From positions 1-43,490 of the forward strand of contig JALSMA010000053.1 in the NCBI GenBank assembly GCA_026988015.1: 43,490 nucleotides of DNA, read 5' to 3'. Numbering within the stretch: position 1 is the stretch's first letter; each line of letters opens with the position of its first letter. Below, one piece after another: positions 25,477 to 34,338 of the stretch. The notes under the pieces are model-generated. The model had not been told where the DNA came from and did no database searches. It worked only from the letters and a program-made list of their open reading frames with translations. The DNA comes from Desulfobulbaceae bacterium. GTDB lineage: Bacteria > Desulfobacterota > Desulfobulbia > Desulfobulbales > Desulfocapsaceae. The translations under genes were made by a program, and so were the position numbers.

Positions 25477-25694
25477 ACATCACAGTATCAGACTCCACCA
25501 GCAACCCCGGTACCCAATTTCAGTTAATATCCTCTGAAAATGCTGCATTTCCCACCATTTCCCATAACACCTGCCTAAAACATTCATCATTCTGGAGAGT
25601 GCTTTATATCATCCCATTCAGGCTCTAATCGTGCTTATTTTTTCTTGACAGAACCGCCAGATATTGGTAATTGACACTGTTCATGCGTTCTCTT

Positions 25695-25723
25695 TTGACC
25701 CCGAACAGAGAATAGTGTATTAG
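25695..25723 (+). promoter_or_regulatory. Promoter of tRNA-Val
   Basis: TTGACC and TATTAG are 17 bp apart, ending 16 bp before the first base of the tRNA. The -35 is near consensus and the spacing is ideal. The 260 bp between recR and this point hold no gene; a second TTGACA lies near 25634 without a matching -10. Confidence 0.6.
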
Positions 25724-25739
25724 AACAAGAAGAAAACAC

Positions 25740-25814
25740 AGGCGCGTAACTCAGCGGGAGAGTGTCACCTTGACATGGTGGAAGTCGGCGGTTCGAAACC
25801 GCCCGCGCCTACCA
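25740..25814 (+). tRNA. tRNA-Val(GAC)
   Basis: A 75-nt tRNA including encoded CCA. The acceptor AGGCGCG pairs with CGCGCCT, discriminator A. The anticodon loop TTGACAT gives GAC. The T arm is GGCGG-TTCGAAA-CCGCC. It lies 69 bp before thrS. Confidence 0.96.
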
Positions 25815-25883
25815 GAATGACCTGGCTAAAGTTCTTACGGGCAAACAAGTGCCGTATCAATTTTAGCCTTTGCTTTTATATAG

Positions 25884-27821
25884 ATGCAACTTATGACCGA
25901 CATCGACATTGCCATAGAAGACGGTGAATCAATCGCTATCGCTGCCGGATCTACCGTGGGCGAGGCACTTTCCGAGCTGCTGTCCAACAAACAGCGCAAG
26001 AGAACTGTTGCGGTATCCCTTGACGGTGAGATCCTTGACCTTAGCCGTCAATTAAATAGTGATGCATCACTCTCTCTTATTCAGATCGGATCCGAAGAGA
26101 GCCTGGCAATCCTCCGCCACTCCACCGCCCATGTGATGGCAGAGGCAGTTCGCGAGATTTATGGCCCCGATATCAAGGTAGCCATAGGCCCTGCAATTGA
26201 TGATGGATTCTACTACGATTTCGAACGCAGCGAACCATTCACCCCTGAAGATTTCGAGCAGATTGAAGCTAAAATGACAGAAATTGTCAGGAAAGCTCTG
26301 CCCTTCAGCCGCGCTGAAGTTCCAAGTACAGAGGCCATCAAAAGGTTTGAAGCAGAGGGAGAAAAGTACAAGGTGGAACTTATTCAGGATCTGAATACCG
26401 ATTCTGTCTCCCTTTATCATCAGGGCGGATTCACCGATCTCTGTCGCGGCCCCCACCTGCCAAACACTTCCTGGATAAAGGCCTTCAAACTACAGCGGGT
26501 TGCCGGCGCATACTGGCGTGGTGATGAGAAAAATGCCATGCTCCAGCGAATTTACGGAACTGCATTTTTTGACAAAAAAGCCCTTAAGAAGTACCTGAAT
26601 GCCCTTGAAGAGGCCAAACTGCGCGATCACCGTAAACTTGGCAAAGAGCTGCAGCTCTTCACCATGCAGGATGAGATTGGCCCAGGGCTGATACTCTGGC
26701 AGCCCAAAGGAGCTCTCCTCCGTAAGCTCATTGAAGATTACTGGAAGGATGCACATTATCGAAACGATTACGAACTACTCTACACCCCTCATATTGCACG
26801 GCAAGATCTCTGGAAAACCTCCGGACATCTCGACTTTTACGGTGAAAATATGTACTCGGGGATGGATATCGACGATGTCCGTTATCAGCTCAAACCGATG
26901 AACTGCCCCTTCCATATTGGTATATACAACAGCAATAAACGCAGTTATCGTGAATTCCCTATCCGCTGGTGTGAACTTGGAACTGTTTACAGGTACGAGC
27001 GGGCCGGAGCCCTACATGGACTATTACGGGTACGAGGTTTCACTCAGGATGATGCCCATATATTCTGCATGCCGGAGCAGTTGGAAGATGAGATTTTCAA
27101 CATCCTTGACTTGAATCTTGAGATTCTCAAGACTTTTGGTTTCGATCAGTATGACATTTATCTTTCCACCAGACCTGAGAAATATGTAGGAACGGATGAA
27201 AACTGGGATCAATCCACAGAGGCCTTGAAGCTTGCCCTTGAAAAGAAAGATCTTGAATACAAACTTGATCCGGGTGAAGGTGTATTTTATGGCCCTAAAA
27301 TTGATATCAAAATAAAAGATCAGTTAGGTCGATCCTGGCAGTGCTCCACCATTCAGGTTGATTTCAATCTCCCTGAACGCTTCAAAATGACCTACACCGG
27401 AAGTGACAATCAGGAGCATCAGCCAATCATGATTCATCGTGCCCTTATGGGGTCCCTTGAACGCTTCATAGGAGTATTGATTGAACATTACGCCGGAGTG
27501 TTCCCACTCTGGTTCGCCCCGACTCAAGCCAGGATTATGAATATCACAGATGATCAGGCTGAGTATTGCGAAGAGGTTTACAGTAAACTGCGTAAAGGCG
27601 GAGTCCGTATTGAAAAAGATTTGCGTAATGAAAAATTGAACTATAAGATTAGAGAAGCACAAATGGCAAAAATCCCTTATATGCTTATAATAGGTGACAA
27701 AGAAAAGGATAACAACACCGTCACCGTAAGGCTTCGTAATGGAAAAAACATAGCAGATATGGCCGTAGATGATTTCATCAAAAAAGTAGCAGATGAGTGT
27801 CTTGAAGGACGCGGTATTTAA
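25884..27821 (+). CDS. thrS: Threonyl-tRNA synthetase
   Basis: This 645-residue class II synthetase charges tRNA-Thr. Domain order is standard: an N-terminal TGS-like domain (about 4-65), the editing domain with HSTAH and CRGPH, the catalytic core (about 245-535) with MNCPFHIGIY and the motif 2 region YRYERAGALHGLLRVRGFTQDD, motif 3 in the segment HRALMGSLERFIGVL, and an anticodon-binding domain at the C-terminus. Length matches E. coli ThrS (642). The ATG at 25884 and an ATG at 25893 are both possible; neither has a strong Shine-Dalgarno. It heads the translation cluster thrS-infC-rpmI-rplT-pheS-pheT-ihfA. Confidence 0.97.
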   Translation: MQLMTDIDIAIEDGESIAIAAGSTVGEALSELLSNKQRKRTVAVSLDGEILDLSRQLNSDASLSLIQIGSEESLAILRHSTAHVMAEAVREIYGPDIKVAIGPAIDDGFYYDFERSEPFTPEDFEQIEAKMTEIVRKALPFSRAEVPSTEAIKRFEAEGEKYKVELIQDLNTDSVSLYHQGGFTDLCRGPHLPNTSWIKAFKLQRVAGAYWRGDEKNAMLQRIYGTAFFDKKALKKYLNALEEAKLRDHRKLGKELQLFTMQDEIGPGLILWQPKGALLRKLIEDYWKDAHYRNDYELLYTPHIARQDLWKTSGHLDFYGENMYSGMDIDDVRYQLKPMNCPFHIGIYNSNKRSYREFPIRWCELGTVYRYERAGALHGLLRVRGFTQDDAHIFCMPEQLEDEIFNILDLNLEILKTFGFDQYDIYLSTRPEKYVGTDENWDQSTEALKLALEKKDLEYKLDPGEGVFYGPKIDIKIKDQLGRSWQCSTIQVDFNLPERFKMTYTGSDNQEHQPIMIHRALMGSLERFIGVLIEHYAGVFPLWFAPTQARIMNITDDQAEYCEEVYSKLRKGGVRIEKDLRNEKLNYKIREAQMAKIPYMLIIGDKEKDNNTVTVRLRNGKNIADMAVDDFIKKVADECLEGRGI

Positions 27822-27899
27822 GGTTAAGAAACAAAGTAATAATAAATATGTAGCAGGATCCCTTTGAATTCATCGTGTTCAGGGGCGGTCAAAAGAAAT

Positions 27900-27914
27900 T
27901 CCTAGCTTAGGAGG
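27900..27914 (+). promoter_or_regulatory. Shine-Dalgarno of infC inside a small hairpin
   Basis: AGGAGG (27909-27914) lies seven bases before the ATT start of infC. The preceding TCCTA (27900-27904) pairs with TAGGA (27908-27912) over a three-base loop, so the ribosome-binding site could be masked when the hairpin forms. Confidence 0.5.
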
Positions 27915-27921
27915 TAGTAAG

Positions 27922-28467
27922 ATTAAACGTCGAGGAAGAAGAGCCCCGGTTCAACGTGAAGTAAAAGTAAAAATCAATGAGGCCATTCGCCACCCGCAGA
28001 TTCGTCTCATTGGTAGTGATAGTTCCCAGCTAGGAATATTCAGTGCTGCAGATGCACTCGAAAAAGCCTACGATGAAGGATTAGATCTCGTAGAAGTTTC
28101 TGGCAATGCCAACCCGCCGGTATGCAGGATAATGAACTATGATAAGTTCAGATATGAGCAGGCGAAAAAATTGCAGGAAGCAAAAAAGAAGCAGACTACC
28201 GTCGAAACCAAAGAGATCAAGTTCCGACCAAAGACTGAAGAACATGACCTGAATTTCAAGATAAAACATATCAAAAAATTTCTTGGTCAGAAAAATAAAG
28301 TTAAACTTACCATGCGTTTCCGTGGGCGAGAAATCGTCTACTGCCAGACTGTTGGCCTGGAGGCCATGAACAAGATTGCAGCAGCCCTTGAAGATGATGC
28401 TGTCGTTTTACAGCCTCCCAAAATGGAAGGTCGCCAGATGGTTATGTTTGTCGGTCCCAAGACTTGA
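27922..28467 (+). CDS. infC: Translation initiation factor IF-3 (AUU start)
   Basis: The reading frame begins at ATT (27922), gives 181 residues and is preceded by a perfect AGGAGG seven bases upstream. No ATG or GTG gives a full-length protein: the first in-frame ATG (28132) would delete the N-terminal 70 residues. The rare AUU start is the well-known feature of infC in E. coli, where IF-3 discriminates against it and so represses its own synthesis; the same loop is expected here. The N-terminal domain (RRGRRAPVQREVKVKINEAI...VRLIG-like) and the C-terminal domain (EIKFRPKTEEHDLNFKIKHIKKFL...KVKLTMRFRGRE) match the family, and the length is close to E. coli IF-3 (180). Confidence 0.95.
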   Translation: MKRRGRRAPVQREVKVKINEAIRHPQIRLIGSDSSQLGIFSAADALEKAYDEGLDLVEVSGNANPPVCRIMNYDKFRYEQAKKLQEAKKKQTTVETKEIKFRPKTEEHDLNFKIKHIKKFLGQKNKVKLTMRFRGREIVYCQTVGLEAMNKIAAALEDDAVVLQPPKMEGRQMVMFVGPKT

Positions 28468-28539
28468 CAAGAATCATACTGGACAACAATTTTACATTAT
28501 TTATAAGAATTCCCTGTTACAGGATAAGGAGTAATAACA

Positions 28540-28737
28540 ATGCCTAAAATGAAAACAAAAAGGGGCGCGGCAAAGCGTTTCAGTAAAACCGGTTCTGGAA
28601 AGATCAAGCGCTCCAAAGCCTTTACCAGCCATATCCTGACCAAAAAATCAACAAAGAGAAAGCGTAATTTACGTAAATCTGGTTTGGTTGACTCGGCAAA
28701 TGCCCCAACTATCAGAAAGATACTGCCTTATCTCTAG
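28540..28737 (+). CDS. rpmI: 50S ribosomal protein L35
   Basis: A 65-residue basic protein of the large subunit. [24 protein letters not shown] is the family N-terminus and [12 protein letters not shown]...IRKILPYL the C-terminus. AAGGAG precedes the ATG by eight bases. It lies 72 bp after infC and 92 bp before rplT, the standard infC-rpmI-rplT operon. Confidence 0.97.
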   Translation: MPKMKTKRGAAKRFSKTGSGKIKRSKAFTSHILTKKSTKRKRNLRKSGLVDSANAPTIRKILPYL

Positions 28738-28829
28738 GCCGCACCTGATACGTTTTCAACCAGCAGATATCTTTGTAAAGCTATATAATACCGGAGGAAT
28801 TATTCCTCTGATCTCAAAGGAGTATTAAG

Positions 28830-29186
28830 ATGCCACGCGTTACCAGGGGCTTTAAAGCCCGTAGAAGAAGAAACCGAGTCCTGAAACTTGCCAAAGGTTA
28901 CAGAGGTGGAAAATCTCGCCTTTATCGCACAGCCACAGAAGCTGTCGATAAAGCTTTATGCTACGCATACCGCGACAGACGCACCAAAAAACGTGACTTC
29001 CGTCGTCTCTGGATCACTCGCATCAGTGCTGGTGTAAAGATGAACGGAATGAACTATTCCAGATTTATCAGTGGATTGAAAAAAGCCAACATTGATCTGG
29101 ATCGTAAGGTTCTTGCAAATATGGCCATCCTTGACGCACCAGCTTTCTCCAGAGTTGTGGATCTTGCCAAAGCGGCAAACGCCTAA
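28830..29186 (+). CDS. rplT: 50S ribosomal protein L20
   Basis: A 118-residue large-subunit assembly protein. [26 protein letters not shown] and the central [18 protein letters not shown] are diagnostic. In other bacteria L20 represses its own operon by binding leader RNA; a small GGAGGAATTATTCC hairpin lies upstream (about 28794) but I cannot match it to a known L20 site. AAGGAG lies seven bases before the ATG. Confidence 0.97.
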   Translation: MPRVTRGFKARRRRNRVLKLAKGYRGGKSRLYRTATEAVDKALCYAYRDRRTKKRDFRRLWITRISAGVKMNGMNYSRFISGLKKANIDLDRKVLANMAILDAPAFSRVVDLAKAANA

Positions 29187-29200
29187 CGCATATATCTTCC

Positions 29201-29287
29201 TACCTGCCATAGTAACGTGTCTTTCGTCAGGCAGGTAAGGATTGGATATCTTGATTGTGCCGGTTTCGATTCTTATTGGAACCGGCA
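29201..29287 (+). promoter_or_regulatory. Two tandem hairpins in the pheS leader
   Basis: TACCTGCC (29201-29208) pairs with GGCAGGTA (29230-29237), and TGCCGGTT (29258-29265) pairs with AACCGGCA (29280-29287). Both are perfect 8-bp stems between rplT and pheS. Neither is followed by a clear T run. They may be processing or attenuation structures; no Phe-rich leader peptide or T-box sequence was found. Confidence 0.5.
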
Positions 29288-29323
29288 TACTGTTTTAACG
29301 AGTACCTACCTTACAGATCGATC

Positions 29324-30340
29324 ATGGAGCAAGAACTAGTCAGTTTACAGACCAAGGCGAAGGAACAGTTAGCCGCTATCGAAAACAGCAGCCAACTCGA
29401 AGAATTCAGAATTCAATTTCTTGGCAGAAAAGGTCAGTTTTCCACCATAATGAAAAACCTTGGCCGGGTCCCTAAAGAGGACAAACCTCGCATGGGCCAG
29501 ATGGCCAATGGTGCCAGGAAAGAGATTGAGGCCCTGTATAGCGAAAAACAGACTGCCCTCGCATCTTGCGGCAAGAGCCCCTCACAAAGTAGTGATGCTA
29601 TAGATCTGACTTTACCTGGACGCAGGCCTGTTATCGGTAAACTGCATCCTGTCACCCAGATCATGAATGAAGTCTGTTCCATTTTTGAGGGACTTGGCTT
29701 TGCAGTAGCTGAAGGTCCTGATGTTGAGCATGACCACTACAATTTTGAGGCCTTGAATATCCCGGCACACCATCCAGCCCGTGATATGCACGACACCTTC
29801 TACGTAAGCGATTCAATTCTGCTGCGTACCCACACGTCGCCCATGCAGGCCCGAATAATGGAAACCCAGCAGCCCCCCCTTAGGGTGATCGCTCCAGGGA
29901 AGGTCTACCGTTGCGACTCTGACATCACCCACACCCCCATGTTTCATCAGGTTGAAGGATTTCTGGTTGACAAAAACGTATCCTTTGCAGATCTGAAAGG
30001 TATTCTTACCATCTTTACCCAGAAGATGTTTGATAAAGACCTTGAGCTGAGATTTCGCCCTAGTTTTTTCCCTTTTACCGAACCCAGCGCAGAGGTGGAC
30101 ATTGCCTGTGTGATTTGTGGCGGAAAAGGTTGTCGTGTCTGTAAACGTACAGGATGGTTAGAAATCCTTGGTGCTGGAATGATTGACCCCGAAGTATTTA
30201 AAAAAGTAGGTTATAACCCTGAAGTCTACAGTGGATTTGCCTTTGGTCTTGGAATTGAGCGAATCGCCATGCTCAAATACGGTATCGACGATATTCGGCT
30301 CTATTATGAAAACGATCTCCGTTTCCTCTCACAGTTCTAG
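29324..30340 (+). CDS. pheS: Phenylalanyl-tRNA synthetase alpha chain
   Basis: The 338-residue catalytic subunit of the alpha2-beta2 synthetase. An N-terminal helical arm (about 1-85) is followed by the class II core: motif 2 [26 protein letters not shown] and motif 3 [39 protein letters not shown] and the Cys-bearing [12 protein letters not shown] loop are typical of bacterial PheS. The ATG at 29324 is used because it begins the conserved arm; an in-frame extension to 29255 would read through a hairpin region and has no family support. Confidence 0.97.
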   Translation: MEQELVSLQTKAKEQLAAIENSSQLEEFRIQFLGRKGQFSTIMKNLGRVPKEDKPRMGQMANGARKEIEALYSEKQTALASCGKSPSQSSDAIDLTLPGRRPVIGKLHPVTQIMNEVCSIFEGLGFAVAEGPDVEHDHYNFEALNIPAHHPARDMHDTFYVSDSILLRTHTSPMQARIMETQQPPLRVIAPGKVYRCDSDITHTPMFHQVEGFLVDKNVSFADLKGILTIFTQKMFDKDLELRFRPSFFPFTEPSAEVDIACVICGGKGCRVCKRTGWLEILGAGMIDPEVFKKVGYNPEVYSGFAFGLGIERIAMLKYGIDDIRLYYENDLRFLSQF

Positions 30341-30381
30341 GTCATCTGCAGAAAGCTACACCATAAGATAGAGATACCCCC

Positions 30382-32826
30382 ATGAAGTTTACCCTCAATT
30401 GGTTAAAAGAATACGTTGATACCGGTGATTTAAGTCCGGAAGTACTTTCAGAACACCTGACCATGCTCGGTCTTGAAGTCGATAGTATAGCACCTCTGTT
30501 TCCCGAACTGCAGCCCTTTAAAACCGCAAAAGTGATCTCCGTCGAACAGCATCCCAATGCAGACAAACTCAAACTCTGCGAAGTAGTTGTTGGAGATGAA
30601 AGTTTTTCTATTGTATGCGGTGCACCCAATGTTCGGAAAGGCCTAGTGACTTCCATTGCCCTTGTTGGCAGTGTCATGCCCGATGGCATGAAAATCAAGG
30701 CATCCAAAGTTCGAGGGGTCAAATCCCACGGCATGCTCTGTTCTGAAAGAGAACTTGGTCTCAGCGAATCCCATGAAGGTATCATGGAGCTTGCTCCTGA
30801 TACTGACCACGGCATCTTTCTCCTTGAGGCGCTTGGAATGGATGATATCCTAATTGAAGTAGATCTCACCCCCAATCGCCCTGACTGCGCTTCAGTCATT
30901 GGTATTGCCAGAGAAGTTGCTGGAATTACCCGATCCGATCTCAGACTTCCTGTTAAATCCGCTACCCTTGAACATTCTAATCAGAATTTTTCTGTGGATG
31001 TAGAAAACTCTGAAGACAGTCCACGCTATGCTGCCAGACTCATACGAAACATCCAGATTGCACCATCTCCGTGGTGGCTTAGAAAACGGCTCCTTTCTAT
31101 TGGACTTCGGCCCATAAATAACGTTGTTGACATAACCAACCTGGTAATGATGGAATATGGCCAGCCCCTCCATGCTTTTGATTACGACAAAATAGCAGGA
31201 AAAAATATTCTTGTCAGACATCCACAGCAAAGCGAAAAAACCTTCACTACTCTTGATGGAGTAGAACGTAACATTGACCCCAGTATGCTCATGATCTGCG
31301 ACGCAGATGGGCCCATTGCCATTGCTGGTATTATGGGAGGAATGAACTCCGAGGTAAGCGACAACACAAGTTCCATACTCCTTGAAAGTGCCTGTTTTGA
31401 TGCCGTTTCTGTACGAAGAACCGCTCGAAAACTGAAACTTTCAACCGAGGCATCCTATCGTTTTGAACGCGGTGTTGATCCTGGTGGCTGTGTTACTGCC
31501 ATGGAGCGCGCGGTTTCTCTCCTCTGCGAGATCGCCGGTGGTGAAGCTGCTGAAGGTGGCGTTGACTATTATGGTGGCATCAGGCCCCTCAATTCACTGA
31601 AACTCAGAATCTCAAAGACATCTGCATTATTGGGTATTAAACTTGATTACGACCAAATAGCAGATGTTCTTCAATCCATCGGAATTCGTTGTAAACCAAA
31701 AGATGATGATACCATCTGGGTTAATCCTCCCACCTTCCGTATTGACATTGAGCGGGAAGTTGATCTGATCGAAGAGGTAGCACGGTTAATAGGCTATAAT
31801 AAAATACCAACCAGCCTGCCAACTGTTAACCTCAGCTACCCCGAACAGGATCCGAAAAGAAAACTACGGACACAGCTTTCAACACTATTGTGCGACCTCG
31901 GCTTTTCGGAAGCCATCAACTACAGTTTCGTTACTGACAAACACCATGATATGATGCAGCTTGATGAAGAGGACTCCCGCAGGCCTGTTGTCCGGCTGCT
32001 CAACCCTCTCAGCGAAGAGCAATCTGTCATGCGGACCATGCTCCTGCCCGGACTCCTTGAGAATCTCAAAAGAAATATTAACTTCCAGAAAAATAGTGTA
32101 AAACTCTTTGAAATTGGAAAGGTTTTCACTCCACAGGCTGACAATGAGCAACCAATTGAGCAAGAGCGGTTATGCTGTATCCTATACGGTCTCCGTGCAG
32201 GAGAGGCATCTCTATTGTATAACAACGAAGAAAAAGTTGATATATTCGATGCTAAAGGCATAGGCGAACTTCTCCTGGAAACCTTGCGCTTATCAGCCTG
32301 TGGCTCAGAAGATGCCGTGTATTTTCGGACACCTGATGAAAATGAGGCAGAGGCATACACTGATCTCTCACAATGCCTTCTTATGGATTCCGACCAGGGA
32401 GTTGTTGGACAGTTGTCCAAGCTCAATCCTGAAATAGCAAAACAGTTTGGTATCAAGCGTGATATCTTTTATGTTGATATTGACATTGAACTGCTCTGCA
32501 GCCTTACATCAGCTGTTAAAGATTTCAAATCTCTTCCCGTATTCCCCGCAGTCAAAAGAGACATCGCTCTTCTTGTTCCCGCCTCCGTCAAAGCCGGGGA
32601 TCTCCTCAACACAGTCCGCAGGAGTAAGGAGAAGTTTATTGAGCATTGTGAAATTTTTGATATCTACCAAGGAAAGCCTTTGAACGACGGAATAAAAAGT
32701 GTTGCCATATCTGTCACTTATCGTTCCCCGACAAAGACACTCACAGAGAAAAACGTAAGCAAGTCACATACAAAAATCATAAACACATTGACTTCCAAGT
32801 TTAATGGAAGTCTTAGAGAAGGTTAA
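30382..32826 (+). CDS. pheT: Phenylalanyl-tRNA synthetase beta chain
   Basis: A 814-residue partner of PheS. The usual domains can be read in order: an N-terminal segment with an EMAP-like tRNA-binding domain (about 40-150, QHPNADKLKLCEVVVG), the B3/B4 editing region (about 210-385, RPINNVVDITNLVMMEYGQPLHAFDYDKI), B5 (about 405-475), a core-like catalytic relic (about 480-680) and the C-terminal FDX-ACB anticodon-binding domain (about 715-812, FPAVKRDIALLVP). Length is normal. It follows pheS by 41 bp; Shine-Dalgarno is weak. Confidence 0.97.
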   Translation: MKFTLNWLKEYVDTGDLSPEVLSEHLTMLGLEVDSIAPLFPELQPFKTAKVISVEQHPNADKLKLCEVVVGDESFSIVCGAPNVRKGLVTSIALVGSVMPDGMKIKASKVRGVKSHGMLCSERELGLSESHEGIMELAPDTDHGIFLLEALGMDDILIEVDLTPNRPDCASVIGIAREVAGITRSDLRLPVKSATLEHSNQNFSVDVENSEDSPRYAARLIRNIQIAPSPWWLRKRLLSIGLRPINNVVDITNLVMMEYGQPLHAFDYDKIAGKNILVRHPQQSEKTFTTLDGVERNIDPSMLMICDADGPIAIAGIMGGMNSEVSDNTSSILLESACFDAVSVRRTARKLKLSTEASYRFERGVDPGGCVTAMERAVSLLCEIAGGEAAEGGVDYYGGIRPLNSLKLRISKTSALLGIKLDYDQIADVLQSIGIRCKPKDDDTIWVNPPTFRIDIEREVDLIEEVARLIGYNKIPTSLPTVNLSYPEQDPKRKLRTQLSTLLCDLGFSEAINYSFVTDKHHDMMQLDEEDSRRPVVRLLNPLSEEQSVMRTMLLPGLLENLKRNINFQKNSVKLFEIGKVFTPQADNEQPIEQERLCCILYGLRAGEASLLYNNEEKVDIFDAKGIGELLLETLRLSACGSEDAVYFRTPDENEAEAYTDLSQCLLMDSDQGVVGQLSKLNPEIAKQFGIKRDIFYVDIDIELLCSLTSAVKDFKSLPVFPAVKRDIALLVPASVKAGDLLNTVRRSKEKFIEHCEIFDIYQGKPLNDGIKSVAISVTYRSPTKTLTEKNVSKSHTKIINTLTSKFNGSLREG

Positions 32827-32827
32827 T

Positions 32828-33118
32828 ATGAATAAAGGTAATCTCACCCGTAAAGAACTCGCAGAAGCACTCACCACTCAACTTGGATATTCGCAGTCCA
32901 CCTGTTCCGAACTTATAGATACATTTCTTGACAGGATGAAAAACAGATTGTTGGAGGGTGAATCTATCAAACTTGTCCACTTTGGTACCTTTAACGTCAG
33001 AGACAAACAACCACGTCGTGGCCGTAACCCACGTACTGGTGAAACCATTACCATCAAACCTCGACAGATGATTTCCTTTCGTCCCAGTAAAAAGATGCGG
33101 GAACAGGTTAACGAGTAA
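32828..33118 (+). CDS. ihfA: Integration host factor alpha subunit
   Basis: A 96-residue DNA-bending HU/IHF protein. NLTRKELAEALTTQLGYS begins the helical dimer part, and the DNA-intercalating arm reads RRGRNPRTGETITIKPRQMISFRPS with the key Pro in NPRTGE. Its position directly after pheT (one base between stop and ATG) is that of ihfA in proteobacteria. AGAAGG, inside the end of pheT, serves as ribosome-binding site. IHF takes part in recombination and in leader recognition during type I-F CRISPR adaptation, which may matter for the locus 2 kb downstream (family knowledge, not seen here). Confidence 0.94.
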   Translation: MNKGNLTRKELAEALTTQLGYSQSTCSELIDTFLDRMKNRLLEGESIKLVHFGTFNVRDKQPRRGRNPRTGETITIKPRQMISFRPSKKMREQVNE

Positions 33119-33151
33119 TAATACTTTCACAGGGGGCAAATCGATAACTGA

Positions 33152-33499
33152 ATGAGCGTAGAGATACCCGACAAGCTCTATTTCAAAATCGGTGAGGTCA
33201 GTAAACTTGCCTCCGTGGCTCCCCATGTGCTCAGATTCTGGGAAGGAGAATTTAATGAAATCCAACCCAGACGTGCCAATTCCAATCAACGCCTCTACAG
33301 ACGCGATGATGTAAAGGTAGTTTTACAGATTAAGTCTCTTCTGCATGAACAGGGCTACACAATATCCGGAGCAAAAAAATACCTTTCGGAGCAGAAAGAG
33401 GTTCGGGACCCACTACAACCTGTCACAGACACCACTTATCTTGAAACAATCAAAAGAGAGTTGCTTGCTGTGAAGGATATTTTACAAAAAAAGAAGTAA
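33152..33499 (+). CDS. MerR family transcriptional regulator
   Basis: A 115-residue small MerR-type DNA-binding protein. The winged helix is clear: YFKIGEVSKLASVAPHVLRFWEGEF...IQPRRANSNQRLYRRDDVKVVLQIKSLLHEQGYTISGAKKYL. A short coiled-coil-like tail (TYLETIKRELLAVKDILQKKK) may dimerise. There is no Cys-based metal site. This type of MerR gene regularly follows ihfA in Desulfobacterota and gamma-proteobacteria; its target is not known to me. It ends 26 bp before the tRNA-Pro promoter. Confidence 0.92.
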   Translation: MSVEIPDKLYFKIGEVSKLASVAPHVLRFWEGEFNEIQPRRANSNQRLYRRDDVKVVLQIKSLLHEQGYTISGAKKYLSEQKEVRDPLQPVTDTTYLETIKRELLAVKDILQKKK

Positions 33500-33525
33500 G
33501 GGAGGCTTTTCCTGTCGAGCATTTA

Positions 33526-33554
33526 TTGACAGGTTCCCTACTCCGTGGTAAACA
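33526..33554 (+). promoter_or_regulatory. Promoter of tRNA-Pro
   Basis: A perfect -35 TTGACA and a weaker -10 TAAACA are 17 bp apart, 11 bp before the tRNA. The -35 forms the right arm of the inverted repeat CCTGTC...GACAGG (33511-33532), which may also terminate the merR transcript. Confidence 0.55.
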
Positions 33555-33565
33555 GAGTCACATTT

Positions 33566-33642
33566 CGGAACGTGGCGCAGTCTGGTAGCGCACTTGTCTG
33601 GGGGACAAGTGGTCGGAGGTTCAAATCCTCTCGTTCCGACCA
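33566..33642 (+). tRNA. tRNA-Pro(GGG)
   Basis: A 77-nt tRNA with encoded CCA. The acceptor CGGAACG pairs with CGTTCCG, discriminator A. The anticodon loop CTGGGGG gives anticodon GGG (33600-33602) and the T arm is GGAGG-TTCAAAT-CCTCT. Its 3' end marks the border of an accessory island: an eroded integrase gene pointing toward it begins within 20 bp. Confidence 0.97.
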
Positions 33643-33650
33643 GTAATTTC

Positions 33651-33687
33651 AAGCACTTAAGGTAACACCTCAAGTGCTTTTTTTTTT
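33651..33687. terminator. Rho-independent terminator after tRNA-Pro
   Basis: AAGCACTT (33651-33658) pairs with AAGTGCTT (33672-33679), with an inner GGT/ACC, and runs into nine T residues. The last codons and stop of the integrase remnant on the other strand lie within it. Confidence 0.88.
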
Positions 33688-33944
33688 ATTGCCGTGTGAG
33701 AAGCTTTTGTGGGACTCTTACAAATATCCATTGCACTACGGACTGAATTCCCTACAGTATGCACACAAATTTCAGTGGTCGAGCGATTTCCATGGCCTAA
33801 AATGCTCTGCATCGCTTCCAGCGTGACATTATTATGACCTATCACTGATGCACCGGCATGCCTGGGTACATGAAAACGAAAGTATCCCCCCGCTTTCCCA
33901 CATAGTGTCCTCATAAGTCTTTTACGATCTCTACAAGGTCCTTT
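33657..33944 (-). pseudogene. Truncated tyrosine recombinase (phage-type integrase), C-terminal remnant
   Basis: Only about 95 residues of a tyrosine recombinase remain. The frame reads KGPCRDRKRL then, from the ATG at 33914, a catalytic C-terminal region with FRFHVPRHAGASV (HxxR box), LEAMQSILGHGNRSTTEI and CVH. The nucleophile expected at TTEIxVH is Cys, so even this part could not work normally. A stop lies just upstream of the homologous stretch and the N-terminal and core domains are missing. The gene points toward tRNA-Pro, the usual arrangement for an integrase of an element that inserted in the tRNA 3' end. It is the relic of the entry of the accessory DNA to its right. Confidence 0.8.
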
Positions 33945-34113
33945 GGCAACAAGACTGACTCATGTACATTCTCACCATCAACGTTCTGCCTTCTCCAGAT
34001 AATCGGCTATATACAGCCAATCTCAGCCTGGAATGAGGAAAGACATTCAACCGCAGGAAACACACCATGAAGAAGGGATTTGTATCCTTTCTGATCATCC
34101 AGGCAGTCATCCT

Positions 34114-34338
34114 TCATCCCTCCACTGAGAACATTGCAAGCCAGTTATGGGCCTGACAAATAATTTCCGTATTTTCCGGGTAAGTCTTTTCCCGCTTTAG
34201 TTCTTTAACCAATTGAATTTTAATTATTCCTGAAAAACAATGATCAAATATATTGGCACAACCAAATATATTCTTGCCTGTCTTGGGATTTATAAAATCA
34301 TCGAGGCTACAAGTTGTAATCAGCGTTTCTCTTTCCAA
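34114..34338 (-). pseudogene. Possible relic open reading frame in the island border
   Basis: A 74-codon stretch from a TTG, without a visible Shine-Dalgarno, gives a plausible soluble sequence (for example DDFINPKTGKNIFGCANIFDHC) that I cannot assign. A neighbouring frame upstream also reads as protein-like (EIVAGVKAMKMMGNIPLILVGK), which suggests a frameshifted, decaying gene. It may equally be spurious. Confidence 0.25.
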
